In this document: in pieces, positions 50,737-60,140 of the stretch
Position numbering within the stretch: the stretch's first letter is position 1
Layout of the letters: each line of letters starts with the position of its first letter
Assembly: GCA_016710265.1 (NCBI GenBank)
Contig: JADJJL010000007.1
Span: 620,001 to 684,000, forward strand
DNA from: Saprospiraceae bacterium
GTDB taxonomy: Bacteria > Bacteroidota > Bacteroidia > Chitinophagales > Saprospiraceae
Reading direction: 5' to 3'
DNA: 64,000 nucleotides
Program-made: the position numbers and the translations under genes
Notes under the pieces: generated by a model
The model's database searches: none
Told to the model about the DNA's origin: nothing
The model's input: the letters and a program-made list of their open reading frames with translations, nothing else

Positions 50737-50906
50737 TTTTCCAATTCTTTCTCCAATTCAGTTTCTGAAATGGTCTCTCCTCTTTCAGATTCTTTTTCTG
50801 CCCTTTCAATCTTATCCAATAGAAAGGGCTTGTCCATTAAAACTTCTAATGGAAACTCTTCCGGTAGTTTCTCAATCGTTTCTTTAAGCTGCTTCTTGGG
50901 AATCAT
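50724..50906 (-). CDS. Antitoxin of a decayed type II toxin-antitoxin pair
   Basis: A 60-residue acidic helical protein from ATG 50906 (MIPKKQLKETIEKLPEEFPL); the 13 residues upstream in the same frame are less likely. The tail SETELEKELEKWFK is of the type that wraps a ParE/RelE toxin. The toxin start overlaps its 3' end by 13 bp, but the toxin is gutted. Confidence 0.68.
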   Translation of the reverse strand: MIPKKQLKETIEKLPEEFPLEVLMDKPFLLDKIERAEKESERGETISETELEKELEKWFK

Positions 50907-51160
50907 TAATTTCTGTTTGGTACAAAGTAATGACATTATTGACAATTATCAAAATATGCTCCGTGATTTGATACCACTTTAAAATAAAATTAAAGTGAGG
51001 GAACTCTGGAGAACTCATTTAATGTTGGATTTCCAATGGATCTTTAAATTTAAGCTTGTATATAATACATCTAAAATGTTGATAAATAATTTATTATGAA
51101 TCCACCTAGCCCTAATATTCCACCATTTCCAAAACTTTTTTGTATCCAATTTGTATCTAT

Positions 51161-51178
51161 ATCGTAATATTGCAATAT
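51161..51178. promoter_or_regulatory. Candidate ArsR operator
   Basis: ATATTGCAATAT (51167-51178) is a perfect 12-bp palindrome; ATCGTAATATTGCAAT (51161-51176) is an overlapping imperfect 16-bp one of the kind bound by metal-sensing ArsR proteins. It ends 13 bp before the arsR-like start. Confidence 0.55.
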
Positions 51179-51191
51179 AAATATATAAATC

Positions 51192-51524
51192 ATGGGTGCT
51201 ACCAAGACGGAATACTTCACAGATCAACAAAATGCCATCGCCGTAATCGCTAAAGCACTGGGGCATCCAGCCCGAGTGGCAATTATAGACTATCTGTTAA
51301 GAGTAGATGATTGTATTTGTGGGGATATTGTCAATGAACTACCCCTCGCCCAACCTACAGTCTCACAACACCTCAAAGAGCTTAAAAATGCCGGATTGAT
51401 CAAAGGCGACATTGAAGGAAATAGAATTTGTTATTGCATTGATGAAAATACGCTTCAAAAATTGCAATCCTACTTTACAGATATCTCTAGTGTTTTAGAA
51501 AAAAAGAAAAATAATTGTTGTTAA
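51192..51524 (+). CDS. ArsR/SmtB-type metal(loid)-responsive repressor
   Basis: A 110-residue winged-helix repressor with a cysteine set absent from the other two ArsR proteins here: C41-x-C43 (DDCICGD, the metalloid-sensing loop), C80 and C82 (RICYC) and a terminal C109-C110. The recognition helix is LAQPTVSQHLKELKNAG. Arsenite or a similar thiophilic ion is the likely inducer, by analogy. First gene of an operon with a DUF6428 protein, an aquaporin and a phosphoesterase. Confidence 0.85.
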   Translation: MGATKTEYFTDQQNAIAVIAKALGHPARVAIIDYLLRVDDCICGDIVNELPLAQPTVSQHLKELKNAGLIKGDIEGNRICYCIDENTLQKLQSYFTDISSVLEKKKNNCC

Positions 51525-51540
51525 ATAAATAAATGTTAAA

Positions 51541-52011
51541 ATGAAATTATCAGAAATAAAAAAACTTTTGAATGAAGTTGACAGCGTCAATTTTGAACTA
51601 CAAAACGGAAACAAGGTACCGGAACATTTTCATGTCACAGAAGTAGGAGTGATCACTAAACATTTTATAGATTGTGGTGGAACCATCCGAAATGAAAAAG
51701 TGGCTAATTTTCAATTGTGGGATGCCAACGATTTTGAACATCGATTAAAACCAGCCAAATTGCTCAATATCATCCGCCTGTCTGAAGAAAAATTGGGCAT
51801 GGAAGATTTGGACATCGAAGTGGAATATCAATCAGATACCATAGGAAAATACGATTTGGCATTCAACGGTATAAATTTTGTACTTGCCTCTAAACAAACA
51901 GCCTGCCTGGCTTCTGACAGTTGCGAAATCCCACCGGAGAAATTAAAAGTAAAACTTTCTGATTTAACGGTTCAAAACGCCTGCTGTGCCCCAGGAGGAA
52001 ATTGTTGCTAA
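51541..52011 (+). CDS. DUF6428-type cysteine-rich protein
   Basis: A 156-residue protein often found in arsenic clusters of Bacteroidota. The N-terminal 115 residues have an alpha/beta pattern (VTEVGVITKHFIDCGGTIR, KYDLAFNGINFVLA). The C-terminus carries Cys122, Cys128 and then Cys148-Cys149 and Cys155-Cys156, suited to thiol binding of arsenite. It lies 16 bp after the repressor gene. The biochemical role of the family is not known to me. Confidence 0.78.
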   Translation: MKLSEIKKLLNEVDSVNFELQNGNKVPEHFHVTEVGVITKHFIDCGGTIRNEKVANFQLWDANDFEHRLKPAKLLNIIRLSEEKLGMEDLDIEVEYQSDTIGKYDLAFNGINFVLASKQTACLASDSCEIPPEKLKVKLSDLTVQNACCAPGGNCC

Positions 52012-52020
52012 GATTTTTGT

Positions 52021-52668
52021 ATGCGGAAATATGTAGCTGAATCCCTGGGCAGTTTTTTCCTTGTATTTTGTGGTACAGGATCCATCATTATTAATCAGCA
52101 AACCAATGGAGAAGTAACACACATAGGCATTGCCATTACTTTTGGTCTCATTGTCATGGTATTGATTTATGCCTTGGGGCATATTTCTGGTGCCCATTTT
52201 AATCCTGCGGTGAGCATTGCTTTTACCTTGGCGAAAAAATTTGAATTAAAACAGCTGGCTCCTTACATCTTCAGTCAGGCTGTAGGTGCTTTCACCGCAA
52301 CTCTAGTTTTAAAATATTTATTTCCCACCAATGAATTATTAGGTTCTACCAATCCAAGCGGCAGCGAATTACAATCTTTTATTTTAGAATTGATCCTTAC
52401 ATTTTTATTGATGTTGGTCATTCTCAATGTGGCCACCGGAAGTAAGGAGCAAGGCATGTTTGCTGGAATTGCCATTGGAGCAACTGTATTGATAGAAGCC
52501 ATGTTCGCTGGACCCATCAGCGGTGCTAGTATGAATCCCATCCGCTCAATTGTACCCGCGGTGGTGAGTGGATACACAGAACATTTGTGGATCTATGTGA
52601 TATCTACCATTTTAGGCGCTGCACTGGCCGTACCCACCTGGAAGTATTTAACTCAAAAAGAAATTTAA
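52021..52668 (+). CDS. MIP/aquaporin family channel
   Basis: A 215-residue six-helix channel. The first pore loop is SGAHFNPAVS with N61-P62-A63; the second is GASMNPIRS with N172-P173-I174-R175, so the second NPA box is NPI. The Arg of the selectivity filter is kept. In a metalloid operon such a channel may let arsenite out down its gradient, as AqpS does; this is inference. Its stop shares a base with the next ATG. Confidence 0.85.
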   Translation: MRKYVAESLGSFFLVFCGTGSIIINQQTNGEVTHIGIAITFGLIVMVLIYALGHISGAHFNPAVSIAFTLAKKFELKQLAPYIFSQAVGAFTATLVLKYLFPTNELLGSTNPSGSELQSFILELILTFLLMLVILNVATGSKEQGMFAGIAIGATVLIEAMFAGPISGASMNPIRSIVPAVVSGYTEHLWIYVISTILGAALAVPTWKYLTQKEI

Positions 52669-53441
52669 TGAAAATTGCATTATTCAGCGATATCCATTCC
52701 AACCTTCCTGCATTGGAAGCATTCTTTGAAGATCTTGAAAAAACAAAACCGGATGCGGTGTATTGTTTAGGCGACCTCGTTGGTTATAATATTTGGCCCA
52801 ATGAAGTCATCCGCGAAATTAGAAAAAGAGGCATTCCCACCATCGCAGGAAATTATGACTTTGGTGTGGGAAGAAATTCTGATGACTGTGGATGCGCCTA
52901 TAAAACAAAGATTGAAAAAGAAATGGGTGTTCAGTCCATTGCCTTGACCAATCAACTGGTGCAAGAAAACGAAAGAAATTTCTTGCGCACACTTCCTGCT
53001 CATATTCAATTGGAATTTCAATTGAACAATAATAAACTACAGATATTGATGGTGCACGGAAGTCCTCGTAAAATAAATGAATACTTGTTTGAAGACCGTG
53101 AAGAAAAAAGCATGATGAGAATTTTAGAATCTTCAAACTCAGATCTTTTATTTTTTGGACACACCCATAAACCTTACCATCGTATTTTTGAATATGAGAA
53201 AAACGGACAAAAAGCATTTCGTCATGCCGTCAACATTGGTTCCGTCGGAAAACCTAAGGATAGGGATCCAAGAGCTTGTTATGTCTTGTTGACCATCCAT
53301 GATCACAGTAGTATCCACGATAAAGAAAGTTTCGCAGTTGAACTTATTCGTGTGGCGTACAATGTAGAAAAAGCAGCCAAAGCGATAGAAGAAAGTATTT
53401 TGCCCAATGCATACGCGGATATGCTTAGAAAAGCGTATTAA
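52668..53441 (+). CDS. Metallophosphoesterase
   Basis: A 257-residue calcineurin-like phosphoesterase. ATG 52668 overlaps the aquaporin stop (TAATG); the frame is open upstream inside that gene, but the protein clearly begins MKIALFSDIHSNLPALEAF. Metal motifs: DIHSN, GDLVGYNIWPNE, GNYDFGVG (D in place of the usual GNHD), MVHGSPR and FGHTHKPY. A YfcE/DUF-type enzyme acting on a phosphodiester or phosphomonoester; substrate unknown. Translational coupling ties it to the metalloid operon. Confidence 0.85.
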   Translation: MKIALFSDIHSNLPALEAFFEDLEKTKPDAVYCLGDLVGYNIWPNEVIREIRKRGIPTIAGNYDFGVGRNSDDCGCAYKTKIEKEMGVQSIALTNQLVQENERNFLRTLPAHIQLEFQLNNNKLQILMVHGSPRKINEYLFEDREEKSMMRILESSNSDLLFFGHTHKPYHRIFEYEKNGQKAFRHAVNIGSVGKPKDRDPRACYVLLTIHDHSSIHDKESFAVELIRVAYNVEKAAKAIEESILPNAYADMLRKAY

Positions 53442-53569
53442 AAGTATGTTAAAGTTTTTATACCATTAGGATGCTTACAAAAGAATAACAATATATGTAA
53501 TCAATTCCTTTGAATTTATTAACTTCTAATTTGCAATAAAATATTTTAAGGAATATAAAATTTTGTTTG

Positions 53570-53577
53570 TAATTTTG
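53570..53577 (+). promoter_or_regulatory. -7 box before the small protein and RND operon
   Basis: TAATTTTG matches TAnnTTTG and ends 10 bp before ATG 53588. Confidence 0.55.
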
Positions 53578-53587
53578 CGCTTGGAAA

Positions 53588-54040
53588 ATGAATACAAGGA
53601 ATAATATAATTTGCAAGCAGTATAAAATTCAATTAAATGGATTTGATATTTTGCGGTTATTTTCTTTCATATTTATCGGCTTTGTATTTTTGTGGATTCA
53701 ATCTTCTATGGTTGATGAAAATTTCAGCTTAAAAAGTGAAGCCCATAAGGAAAATGCTATTTACTTGTACTCTTTTGTCTCGATTTCAAATAGCACACAC
53801 TTATCATTTCCTTTCGAATCAAAACCTTTACAGCAGGATAAAGAAGTCCCATTTGAATATGAGTTGGATGAAGAATACGAACAAGATGAAAACCTTGATT
53901 TAACATCTCAATCTTTTGAAAACAAATTCAATAATTCATCTGGAAATAATAATCGGACAGAGCTACTAAACACCACATCTTCTGGAATTACAATTCCATT
54001 TTTCATTCTCTACCATTCCTGGAAGAGTTTCCTAAGTTAA
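53588..54040 (+). CDS. Hypothetical protein preceding an RND efflux operon
   Basis: A 150-residue protein with one N-terminal membrane helix (about 22-40, LFSFIFIGFVFLWIQSS), an acidic middle (FEYELDEEYEQDENLD) and a hydrophobic end (TIPFFILYHSWKSFLS). No known family. A well-placed promoter and 124-bp spacing to the efflux genes suggest a real gene, perhaps a small accessory of the pump or its regulation. Confidence 0.55.
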   Translation: MNTRNNIICKQYKIQLNGFDILRLFSFIFIGFVFLWIQSSMVDENFSLKSEAHKENAIYLYSFVSISNSTHLSFPFESKPLQQDKEVPFEYELDEEYEQDENLDLTSQSFENKFNNSSGNNNRTELLNTTSSGITIPFFILYHSWKSFLS

Positions 54041-54164
54041 TTTTTTTTCTTTTAGCATTCTCAATTTATACAGATACCACTGTGTACTGGTAATCCTATA
54101 CTCCAAATCCTTCAATTTGATAAGGAGGCATTCCATTCTATAAATTAAAATTAAATTCACTTAA

Positions 54165-55250
54165 ATGAAAAGGATTCATTTATCCCTTCTTTTATTCTAC
54201 ACTTGTTTTAATATGGCATGTGATCATCCAAGCCATGAAAAAGAAATCGAAACCACTTTTTTAGTGACCAGTCCGGTTTTAAAAGATACACTGGTGTATA
54301 AAGACTATGTCTGTCAAATTCATTCGATCAATCATATTGAAATTCGGTCTCAGGAAAGAGGCTATCTACAAAAAATTTACATCGACGAAGGACAATTTGT
54401 AAAAGAAGGTCAAATCATGTTTCAGATCATGCCTCTAATTTTTCAAGCAGAAAAACAAAAAGCCCAGGCAAATGTAAGTTTCGCTGAAATAGAATATCTT
54501 ACTACTAAAAGTCTTGCAGACAGTAATATTGTTTCTAAAAATGAACTTGCTCTTGCAAAAGCAAAATTGGATAAAGAAAAAGCTGAACTGTCACTGGCCC
54601 AAGCGCACTTAATGTTTACTGAAATCCATGCACCGTTTAGTGGCATGATGGGTCGCTTCCACAAACAATTGGGAAGTTTAATTGATGAGGGAGAATTGCT
54701 TTCAAGTTTATCCGACAATAGTAAAATGTGGGTTTACTTCAATGTACCTGAAGCAGAATACCTGGAATATGCAAACTTCGCAAACACGGACAGCCTCCGA
54801 AAAGTAAAATTACTCATGGCAAACAATCAGTTGTTTGACCATATGGGAATAGTAGAAACCATCGAAGCAGATTTTAACAATGAAACAGGAAACATTGCAT
54901 TTAGAGCCACTTTTCCAAATCCAAAAAAGATTCTTAGACATGGTGAAACCGGAAATATCCAAATGCCTTCAAACATTAAAAAAGCTCTTTTGATTCCACA
55001 AAAAGCCACTTTTGAAATTCTGGATAAAAAGTTTGTGTTTGTGGTAGACGAAAACAATGTGGTCAAATCAAGACAGATTACAGTGGGTTTGGAAATGCCT
55101 CATTTATATTTAGTGACGGCCGGATTAAATACCAATGATAAAATTCTGATTGAAGGATTGCGTAAAGTCAAAAACAACGAAAAAATTAAGACTGAATTTA
55201 TGGAGTTTCAAAAGGTAATGCTTGAATCCAATGAGCTTCATGCCGAATAA
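54165..55250 (+). CDS. RND efflux periplasmic adaptor subunit
   Basis: A 361-residue membrane fusion protein with a lipobox (NMAC, Cys19). The biotinyl-lipoyl halves (SQERGYLQKIYIDEGQFVKEG; MFTEIHAPFSGMMGRF) flank an alpha hairpin (about 90-145), followed by beta-barrel and membrane-proximal domains. It links the inner membrane pump to the outer membrane channel encoded downstream. First of three pump genes. Confidence 0.88.
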   Translation: MKRIHLSLLLFYTCFNMACDHPSHEKEIETTFLVTSPVLKDTLVYKDYVCQIHSINHIEIRSQERGYLQKIYIDEGQFVKEGQIMFQIMPLIFQAEKQKAQANVSFAEIEYLTTKSLADSNIVSKNELALAKAKLDKEKAELSLAQAHLMFTEIHAPFSGMMGRFHKQLGSLIDEGELLSSLSDNSKMWVYFNVPEAEYLEYANFANTDSLRKVKLLMANNQLFDHMGIVETIEADFNNETGNIAFRATFPNPKKILRHGETGNIQMPSNIKKALLIPQKATFEILDKKFVFVVDENNVVKSRQITVGLEMPHLYLVTAGLNTNDKILIEGLRKVKNNEKIKTEFMEFQKVMLESNELHAE

Positions 55251-55274
55251 TTACCACCCTAAAATCAATCAATC

Positions 55275-58200
55275 ATGTTTGGAAAATTTATAAAAAGGCC
55301 AGTATTGGCCATCGCAATATCACTCGCAATTATATTTTTGGGATTGTTGGCCATTACCACCCGACCCATTTCACAATTTCCTGAAATTGCTCCCCCAAGG
55401 GTCATGGTTTTTATTGCATTTCCAGGGTCCAGTGCAGATGTATTAGTAAGTTCTACACTTGTCCCTTTAGAGAGAGCCATCAATGGTGTGCAAGGTATGC
55501 AATACATCATTTCTGATGCAACCAGCGCAGGTGAAGCTACCATTCAAATTGTCTTTCAACCAGGCACAGATCCCAACGCAGCAGTGGTGAATGTGAAAAC
55601 AAGAATTGATCAGGTGATGAACAATCTTCCTCCACTGGTCCAACGAGAAGGAGTGATCATCACCCCCATTCAACCAAGTATGTTGATGTATGTAAATCTC
55701 TTCAGTACGGACAAAAATGCAGATGAGAAATTTTTATACAATTATGCGAATGTGCACATTCTTCCTGAATTACAAAGAATCAGTGGAATGGGTCGCGCAC
55801 AAATTTTGGGCAGCCGCCAATACGCCATGCGAATTTGGTTAAAGCCCGATAGAATGAGGGCTTACAATATTTCCACAGATGAAGTCATGGAAGCCATTGA
55901 TGAACAAAGTGTGATTGGAAGACCCGGTAGATTGGGTCAGGCGTCTGGAAAAACTGCACAATCTCTGGAATATGTATTAACGTACAAAGGCAGATTTAAC
56001 AAACCGGAAGAATATGAAAACATCATCATTAAAGCCAATCCGGAAGGAGAAATTCTCAAGTTAAAAGACATTGCAGAAGTAGAATTGGGAAGTGAATTTT
56101 TTGATATTTATTCCAACAAAGATGGTTACCCTGCTGCATCCATTGTATTAAAACAAAATTTTGGAAGTAACGCGAGCAAGGTCATTAAACAAGTAAAAGT
56201 AAAATTGGATGAACTTAAAGTTGATTTTCCACCCGGAATGGAATATGAAATCAATTATGATGTTTCTAAATTTGTGGATGCATCCATTGATAAAGTAATG
56301 CATACTTTATTGGAAGCATTTTTATTGGTTGCTTTGGTTGTATTTATTTTCTTGGGAGATTGGCGATCTACATTAATACCCATTTTAGCGGTACCTGTTT
56401 CATTAATAGGGGCATTTGTTTTTATGCAGCTATTTGGTTTAACCATTAATTTGGTCACCTTATTTGCCCTCGTCTTGGCCATAGGAATTGTAGTGGACAA
56501 TGCCATTGTGGTGGTTGAAGCAGTGCATGCAAAAATGGCAGAGGAAAATATTTCTCCCTTTAACGCCGTAAAAAAAGTGCTTTCTGAAATTAGTGGTGCC
56601 ATCATTGCCATCACTTTAGTAATGACCGCTGTATTTATTCCGGTCGCGTTTATGTCCGGGCCTGTAGGTATTTTTTATAGACAGTTTTCAATCACCATGG
56701 CAAGTGCGATAGTCCTTTCTGGTGTGGTGGCGCTTACACTTACACCAGTTCTTTGCGCCATGATTTTAAAAAATACACATGGTAAACCTAAAAGAAAAAC
56801 TCCAATTGATCTTTTTATTAATTGGTTCAATAACAAGTTTGAAAAAATAACCGAAAAATATACGGGTTTATTAAAATTGATTGTCCATCGCAGAGTGATT
56901 ACCTATGGTACATTCATCGTATTTGCATTTGGAATTTTTGGGGTAAATAAAATACTTCCGGCTGGATTTATTCCCAATGAGGATCAGGGTATGATCTACG
57001 CCATTATCCAAACTCCACCAGGTGCAACCCTCGAAAGAACCAATGCAATTTCGCGAAAATTACAAGAAGCTGCAGAAGAGGTAGATGGCATTCAATCTGT
57101 TTCTTCATTGGCTGGTTATGAAATTTTAACTGAAGGAAGAGGATCCAATGCAGGAACCTGTATTATCAATTTGAAAGATTGGTCGGAACGGCATCATTCT
57201 GTTAAAGAGATTATTGAAGAACTGGAAGAAAAAACCAAAGACCTTGGCGCTGTTATTGAATATTTTGAACCGCCTGCAGTACCCGGATATGGATCTTCAG
57301 ATGGTTTTTCACTCCGCTTGCTCGATAAAAATACCACGGTAGATTATCAGGAATTTGACAAAGTGAATAAAGATTTTATGTCTGACTTGACTAAAAGGAA
57401 AGAACTGACAGGACTGTTTACTTTTTTTGCTGCCAACTATCCTCAATATGAATTAATCATCGACAACGAATTGGCCATGCAAAAGGGTGTATCTATTGGC
57501 AAAGCCATGGAAAACCTAAACATTCTAATTGGAAGTACCTACGAACAAGGTTTTATCAGATTTGGTAATTTCTTTAAAGTCTATACGCAAGCCGCTCCTG
57601 AGTATCGAAAATTACCAACAGATATTTTGAATCTTTTTATTAAGAACGAGCACGATGAAATGGTCCCCTATTCAGCTTTCATGTCTATGAAAAAAACTCA
57701 AGGGCCCAATGAAATTACTCGATTTAATTTATACACCTCCTCTTCTATTAAAGGCATTCCCGCTCCAGGATTTACAAGTGGTGATGCGATTAAAACCATT
57801 CAAGAAGTAGCCAACAAAACATTGCCAAGAGGTTATGATATTGCGTGGGAAGGATTATCGTATGATGAAGCAGCAAGAGGCAACGAAGCCATCTATATCT
57901 TTTTAATTGTAATGATATTTGTCTATTTGGTATTAGCTGCTCAGTATGAAAGCTTCGTAATTCCTCTGGCTGTATTACTTTCACTGCCTCCAGGAATATT
58001 CGGATCATTTCTATTATTAAAAGGAATGGGATTGGCCAATGACATTTATGCACAAATGGGTTTAATCATGTTAGTGGGTCTTCTTGGTAAAAATGCCATT
58101 CTAATAGTTGAATTTGCGGTCCAAAAACATCAACAAGGTGCCAGCGTATTAGAGGCGGCGATTGAAGGTTCGAAAGTGAGGTTCCGACCTATTTTGATGA

Positions 58201-58505
58201 CCTCATTTGCATTTATAGCAGGTTTGATTCCATTGGTCATTGCAACAGGGCCTGGAGCCCTTGGCAATAGAACCATTGGCGCATCAGCCCTTGGTGGTAT
58301 GTTGTTCGGAACCATTTTTGGCGTCATCATCGTACCCGGTTTATACTACATTTTTGCAAAATTATCAGAAGGTAAAAAACTCATAGAAGATGAAGATGAC
58401 AACCCTCTCAGTGAAGATTTTGTACAAGACCAAGAGCAAGTGGTATATTCTAAAAAAAGTATTCGTAAATTAATCGCAAAATTATTAAAGAGAAATGAAG
58501 TATAA
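55275..58505 (+). CDS. RND efflux transporter, HAE1 (AcrB-like) family
   Basis: A 1076-residue, 12-helix drug/proton antiporter. It begins MFGKFIKRPVLAIAISLAII. Helix 4 reads AIGIVVDNAIVVVEA with D408-N409 at the positions of AcrB Asp407-Asp408, so the second Asp is Asn. The helix 10 lysine is kept in LVGLLGKNAILIVEFA. Porter-domain motifs such as GRAQILGSRQYAMRIWL are present. It exports hydrophobic or amphiphilic compounds; specificity unknown. The outer membrane gene overlaps its end by 11 bp. Confidence 0.9.
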   Translation: MFGKFIKRPVLAIAISLAIIFLGLLAITTRPISQFPEIAPPRVMVFIAFPGSSADVLVSSTLVPLERAINGVQGMQYIISDATSAGEATIQIVFQPGTDPNAAVVNVKTRIDQVMNNLPPLVQREGVIITPIQPSMLMYVNLFSTDKNADEKFLYNYANVHILPELQRISGMGRAQILGSRQYAMRIWLKPDRMRAYNISTDEVMEAIDEQSVIGRPGRLGQASGKTAQSLEYVLTYKGRFNKPEEYENIIIKANPEGEILKLKDIAEVELGSEFFDIYSNKDGYPAASIVLKQNFGSNASKVIKQVKVKLDELKVDFPPGMEYEINYDVSKFVDASIDKVMHTLLEAFLLVALVVFIFLGDWRSTLIPILAVPVSLIGAFVFMQLFGLTINLVTLFALVLAIGIVVDNAIVVVEAVHAKMAEENISPFNAVKKVLSEISGAIIAITLVMTAVFIPVAFMSGPVGIFYRQFSITMASAIVLSGVVALTLTPVLCAMILKNTHGKPKRKTPIDLFINWFNNKFEKITEKYTGLLKLIVHRRVITYGTFIVFAFGIFGVNKILPAGFIPNEDQGMIYAIIQTPPGATLERTNAISRKLQEAAEEVDGIQSVSSLAGYEILTEGRGSNAGTCIINLKDWSERHHSVKEIIEELEEKTKDLGAVIEYFEPPAVPGYGSSDGFSLRLLDKNTTVDYQEFDKVNKDFMSDLTKRKELTGLFTFFAANYPQYELIIDNELAMQKGVSIGKAMENLNILIGSTYEQGFIRFGNFFKVYTQAAPEYRKLPTDILNLFIKNEHDEMVPYSAFMSMKKTQGPNEITRFNLYTSSSIKGIPAPGFTSGDAIKTIQEVANKTLPRGYDIAWEGLSYDEAARGNEAIYIFLIVMIFVYLVLAAQYESFVIPLAVLLSLPPGIFGSFLLLKGMGLANDIYAQMGLIMLVGLLGKNAILIVEFAVQKHQQGASVLEAAIEGSKVRFRPILMTSFAFIAGLIPLVIATGPGALGNRTIGASALGGMLFGTIFGVIIVPGLYYIFAKLSEGKKLIEDEDDNPLSEDFVQDQEQVVYSKKSIRKLIAKLLKRNEV

Positions 58506-59925
58506 AATGATCCTCAAAATAGCGGTATTAACATCTATTCTGTCATCGATTCTATCTTGCACAATATCGAAAGAGCCCATCAGAAGTGAAAATAGAAATC
58601 TTCCGTCAAGCTATTTAAAATCTCCAGACAGTTCTATCGCAAATAATATCAAATGGCGAAATTATTTTACAGATTCGATTTTGATTGCGTTAATTGACAC
58701 AGCATTAAAAAATAACCAGGAATTAAATATAATCCTACAGGAAATTGAAATAGCTCAAAATGAAATAAGAGCTAAAAAAGGAGAGTACCTTCCATTTGGT
58801 AATTTAGTAGTCGGTACTGGTCTTGACAAAGTGGGTAAATATACTAGAAATGGTGCAGTAGAAGAAGGTCTTGAAATAAAACCCGGTAAACAATTTCCGG
58901 AACCATTGGGAGATTTGATGGTAGGAGCTTTGTTCTCATGGGAGTTGGATGTATGGAAGAAACTGCGTAATGCAAAAAAATCTGCAGTATTCAAATATCT
59001 GGCAAGTGTGGAAGGGAAAAATTTTATGGTGACCAATTTGATTTCAGAAATAGCAAGTTCGTATTATGAATTATTGACCCTGGATAATCAATTGGAAATT
59101 ATACAAAGAAACATTGCCATCCAAAACAATGCATTACAAATTGTGAATCAACAAAAAGATGCTGCACGGGTAACCCAATTGGCGGTCAACAGATTTGAAG
59201 CGCAATTGCTTAATACCCAAAATTTACAATATGAAATCCGCCAACAAATTATTGAAACAGAAAACAAAATTAATTTCTTAACAGCACGTTTTCCTACACC
59301 CATTCTAAGGAATTCGGCTTCTTTTAACAGTATTGTTTTTAGTTCATTGGACTCTAACGTTCCAAGCCAATTGTTGGAGAATCGACCAGATATTCGACAA
59401 GCAGAAATGGAATTAGCCGCAACCAAACTAGATGTAAAGGTGGCCCGAGCAAATTACTATCCCTCTTTCCGAATCACTGCAGGAGCTGGTATTCAAGCGT
59501 ATCATCCTGCTGTATTATTAAGTCCGGAATCTATCCTATTTAATATACTGGGTGATATGGTCGCACCATTGATCAACAGAAACATTATTACTGCAAATTA
59601 TCTGAGTAGCAGATCCTCTCAAATTCAAGCCATCCACAAGTACGAAAAAACCATTCTAAATGCTTATTTAGAGGTGTATAATCAACTTTCAAGTATCCAA
59701 AATTATACTTCTAGCTACCAAACGAAATCAAAAGAAGTTGAAATTCTGCTCCAATCCATTACCATTTCTGAAAATCTTTTCAAATCAGCAAGGGCCGATT
59801 ATATGGAAGTGCTTTTAACCCAACGAGAAGCTTTGGAATCGAAAATTGAATTGATTGAAATTAAAAGGAAACAATTAATTGCAGAAATAAATATCTACCG
59901 CGCCTTGGGTGGCGGTTGGAATTAA
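58495..59925 (+). CDS. Outer membrane efflux lipoprotein (TolC/OprM/NodT type)
   Basis: A 476-residue outer membrane factor with a lipobox (SILSC, Cys22). Two repeated halves carry the helical motifs (ELNIILQEIEIAQNEIRAKK; SQLLENRPDIRQAEMEL; ANYYPSFRITAGAGI). It forms the trimeric exit duct of the pump. The start overlaps the RND gene, giving translational coupling. Ends with VLLTQREALESKIELIEIKR and the family's YRALGGGW tail. Confidence 0.88.
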   Translation: MKYKMILKIAVLTSILSSILSCTISKEPIRSENRNLPSSYLKSPDSSIANNIKWRNYFTDSILIALIDTALKNNQELNIILQEIEIAQNEIRAKKGEYLPFGNLVVGTGLDKVGKYTRNGAVEEGLEIKPGKQFPEPLGDLMVGALFSWELDVWKKLRNAKKSAVFKYLASVEGKNFMVTNLISEIASSYYELLTLDNQLEIIQRNIAIQNNALQIVNQQKDAARVTQLAVNRFEAQLLNTQNLQYEIRQQIIETENKINFLTARFPTPILRNSASFNSIVFSSLDSNVPSQLLENRPDIRQAEMELAATKLDVKVARANYYPSFRITAGAGIQAYHPAVLLSPESILFNILGDMVAPLINRNIITANYLSSRSSQIQAIHKYEKTILNAYLEVYNQLSSIQNYTSSYQTKSKEVEILLQSITISENLFKSARADYMEVLLTQREALESKIELIEIKRKQLIAEINIYRALGGGWN

Positions 59926-60059
59926 TATACCACAAATTAAAACCTTTGGGTCGGTTGGAGCCGTCCCATTTACTTTTATTGAATTGGCTTATGATTAAAG
60001 TCTCTTCAAAAATATCCAATTCATTTTTGTAAATCTTAAGACTTATAGATATTCTTCAT

Positions 60060-60067
60060 TACATTTG
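60060..60067 (+). promoter_or_regulatory. -7 box for the sialidase-like T9SS protein gene
   Basis: TACATTTG matches TAnnTTTG and lies 73 bp before ATG 60141, giving a leader of roughly 65 nt. Confidence 0.45.
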
Positions 60068-60140
60068 TAGGAAGTATCGGATTATCCTTGGCCTACCCAA
60101 AGAAAATCCAATACATAACTTATAAAATAATCATCAAAAC

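Noticed and set aside
51015..51266. 83-codon minus-strand frame
   Set aside because: It covers the arsR-like promoter and 5' end on the opposite strand and has no family pattern.
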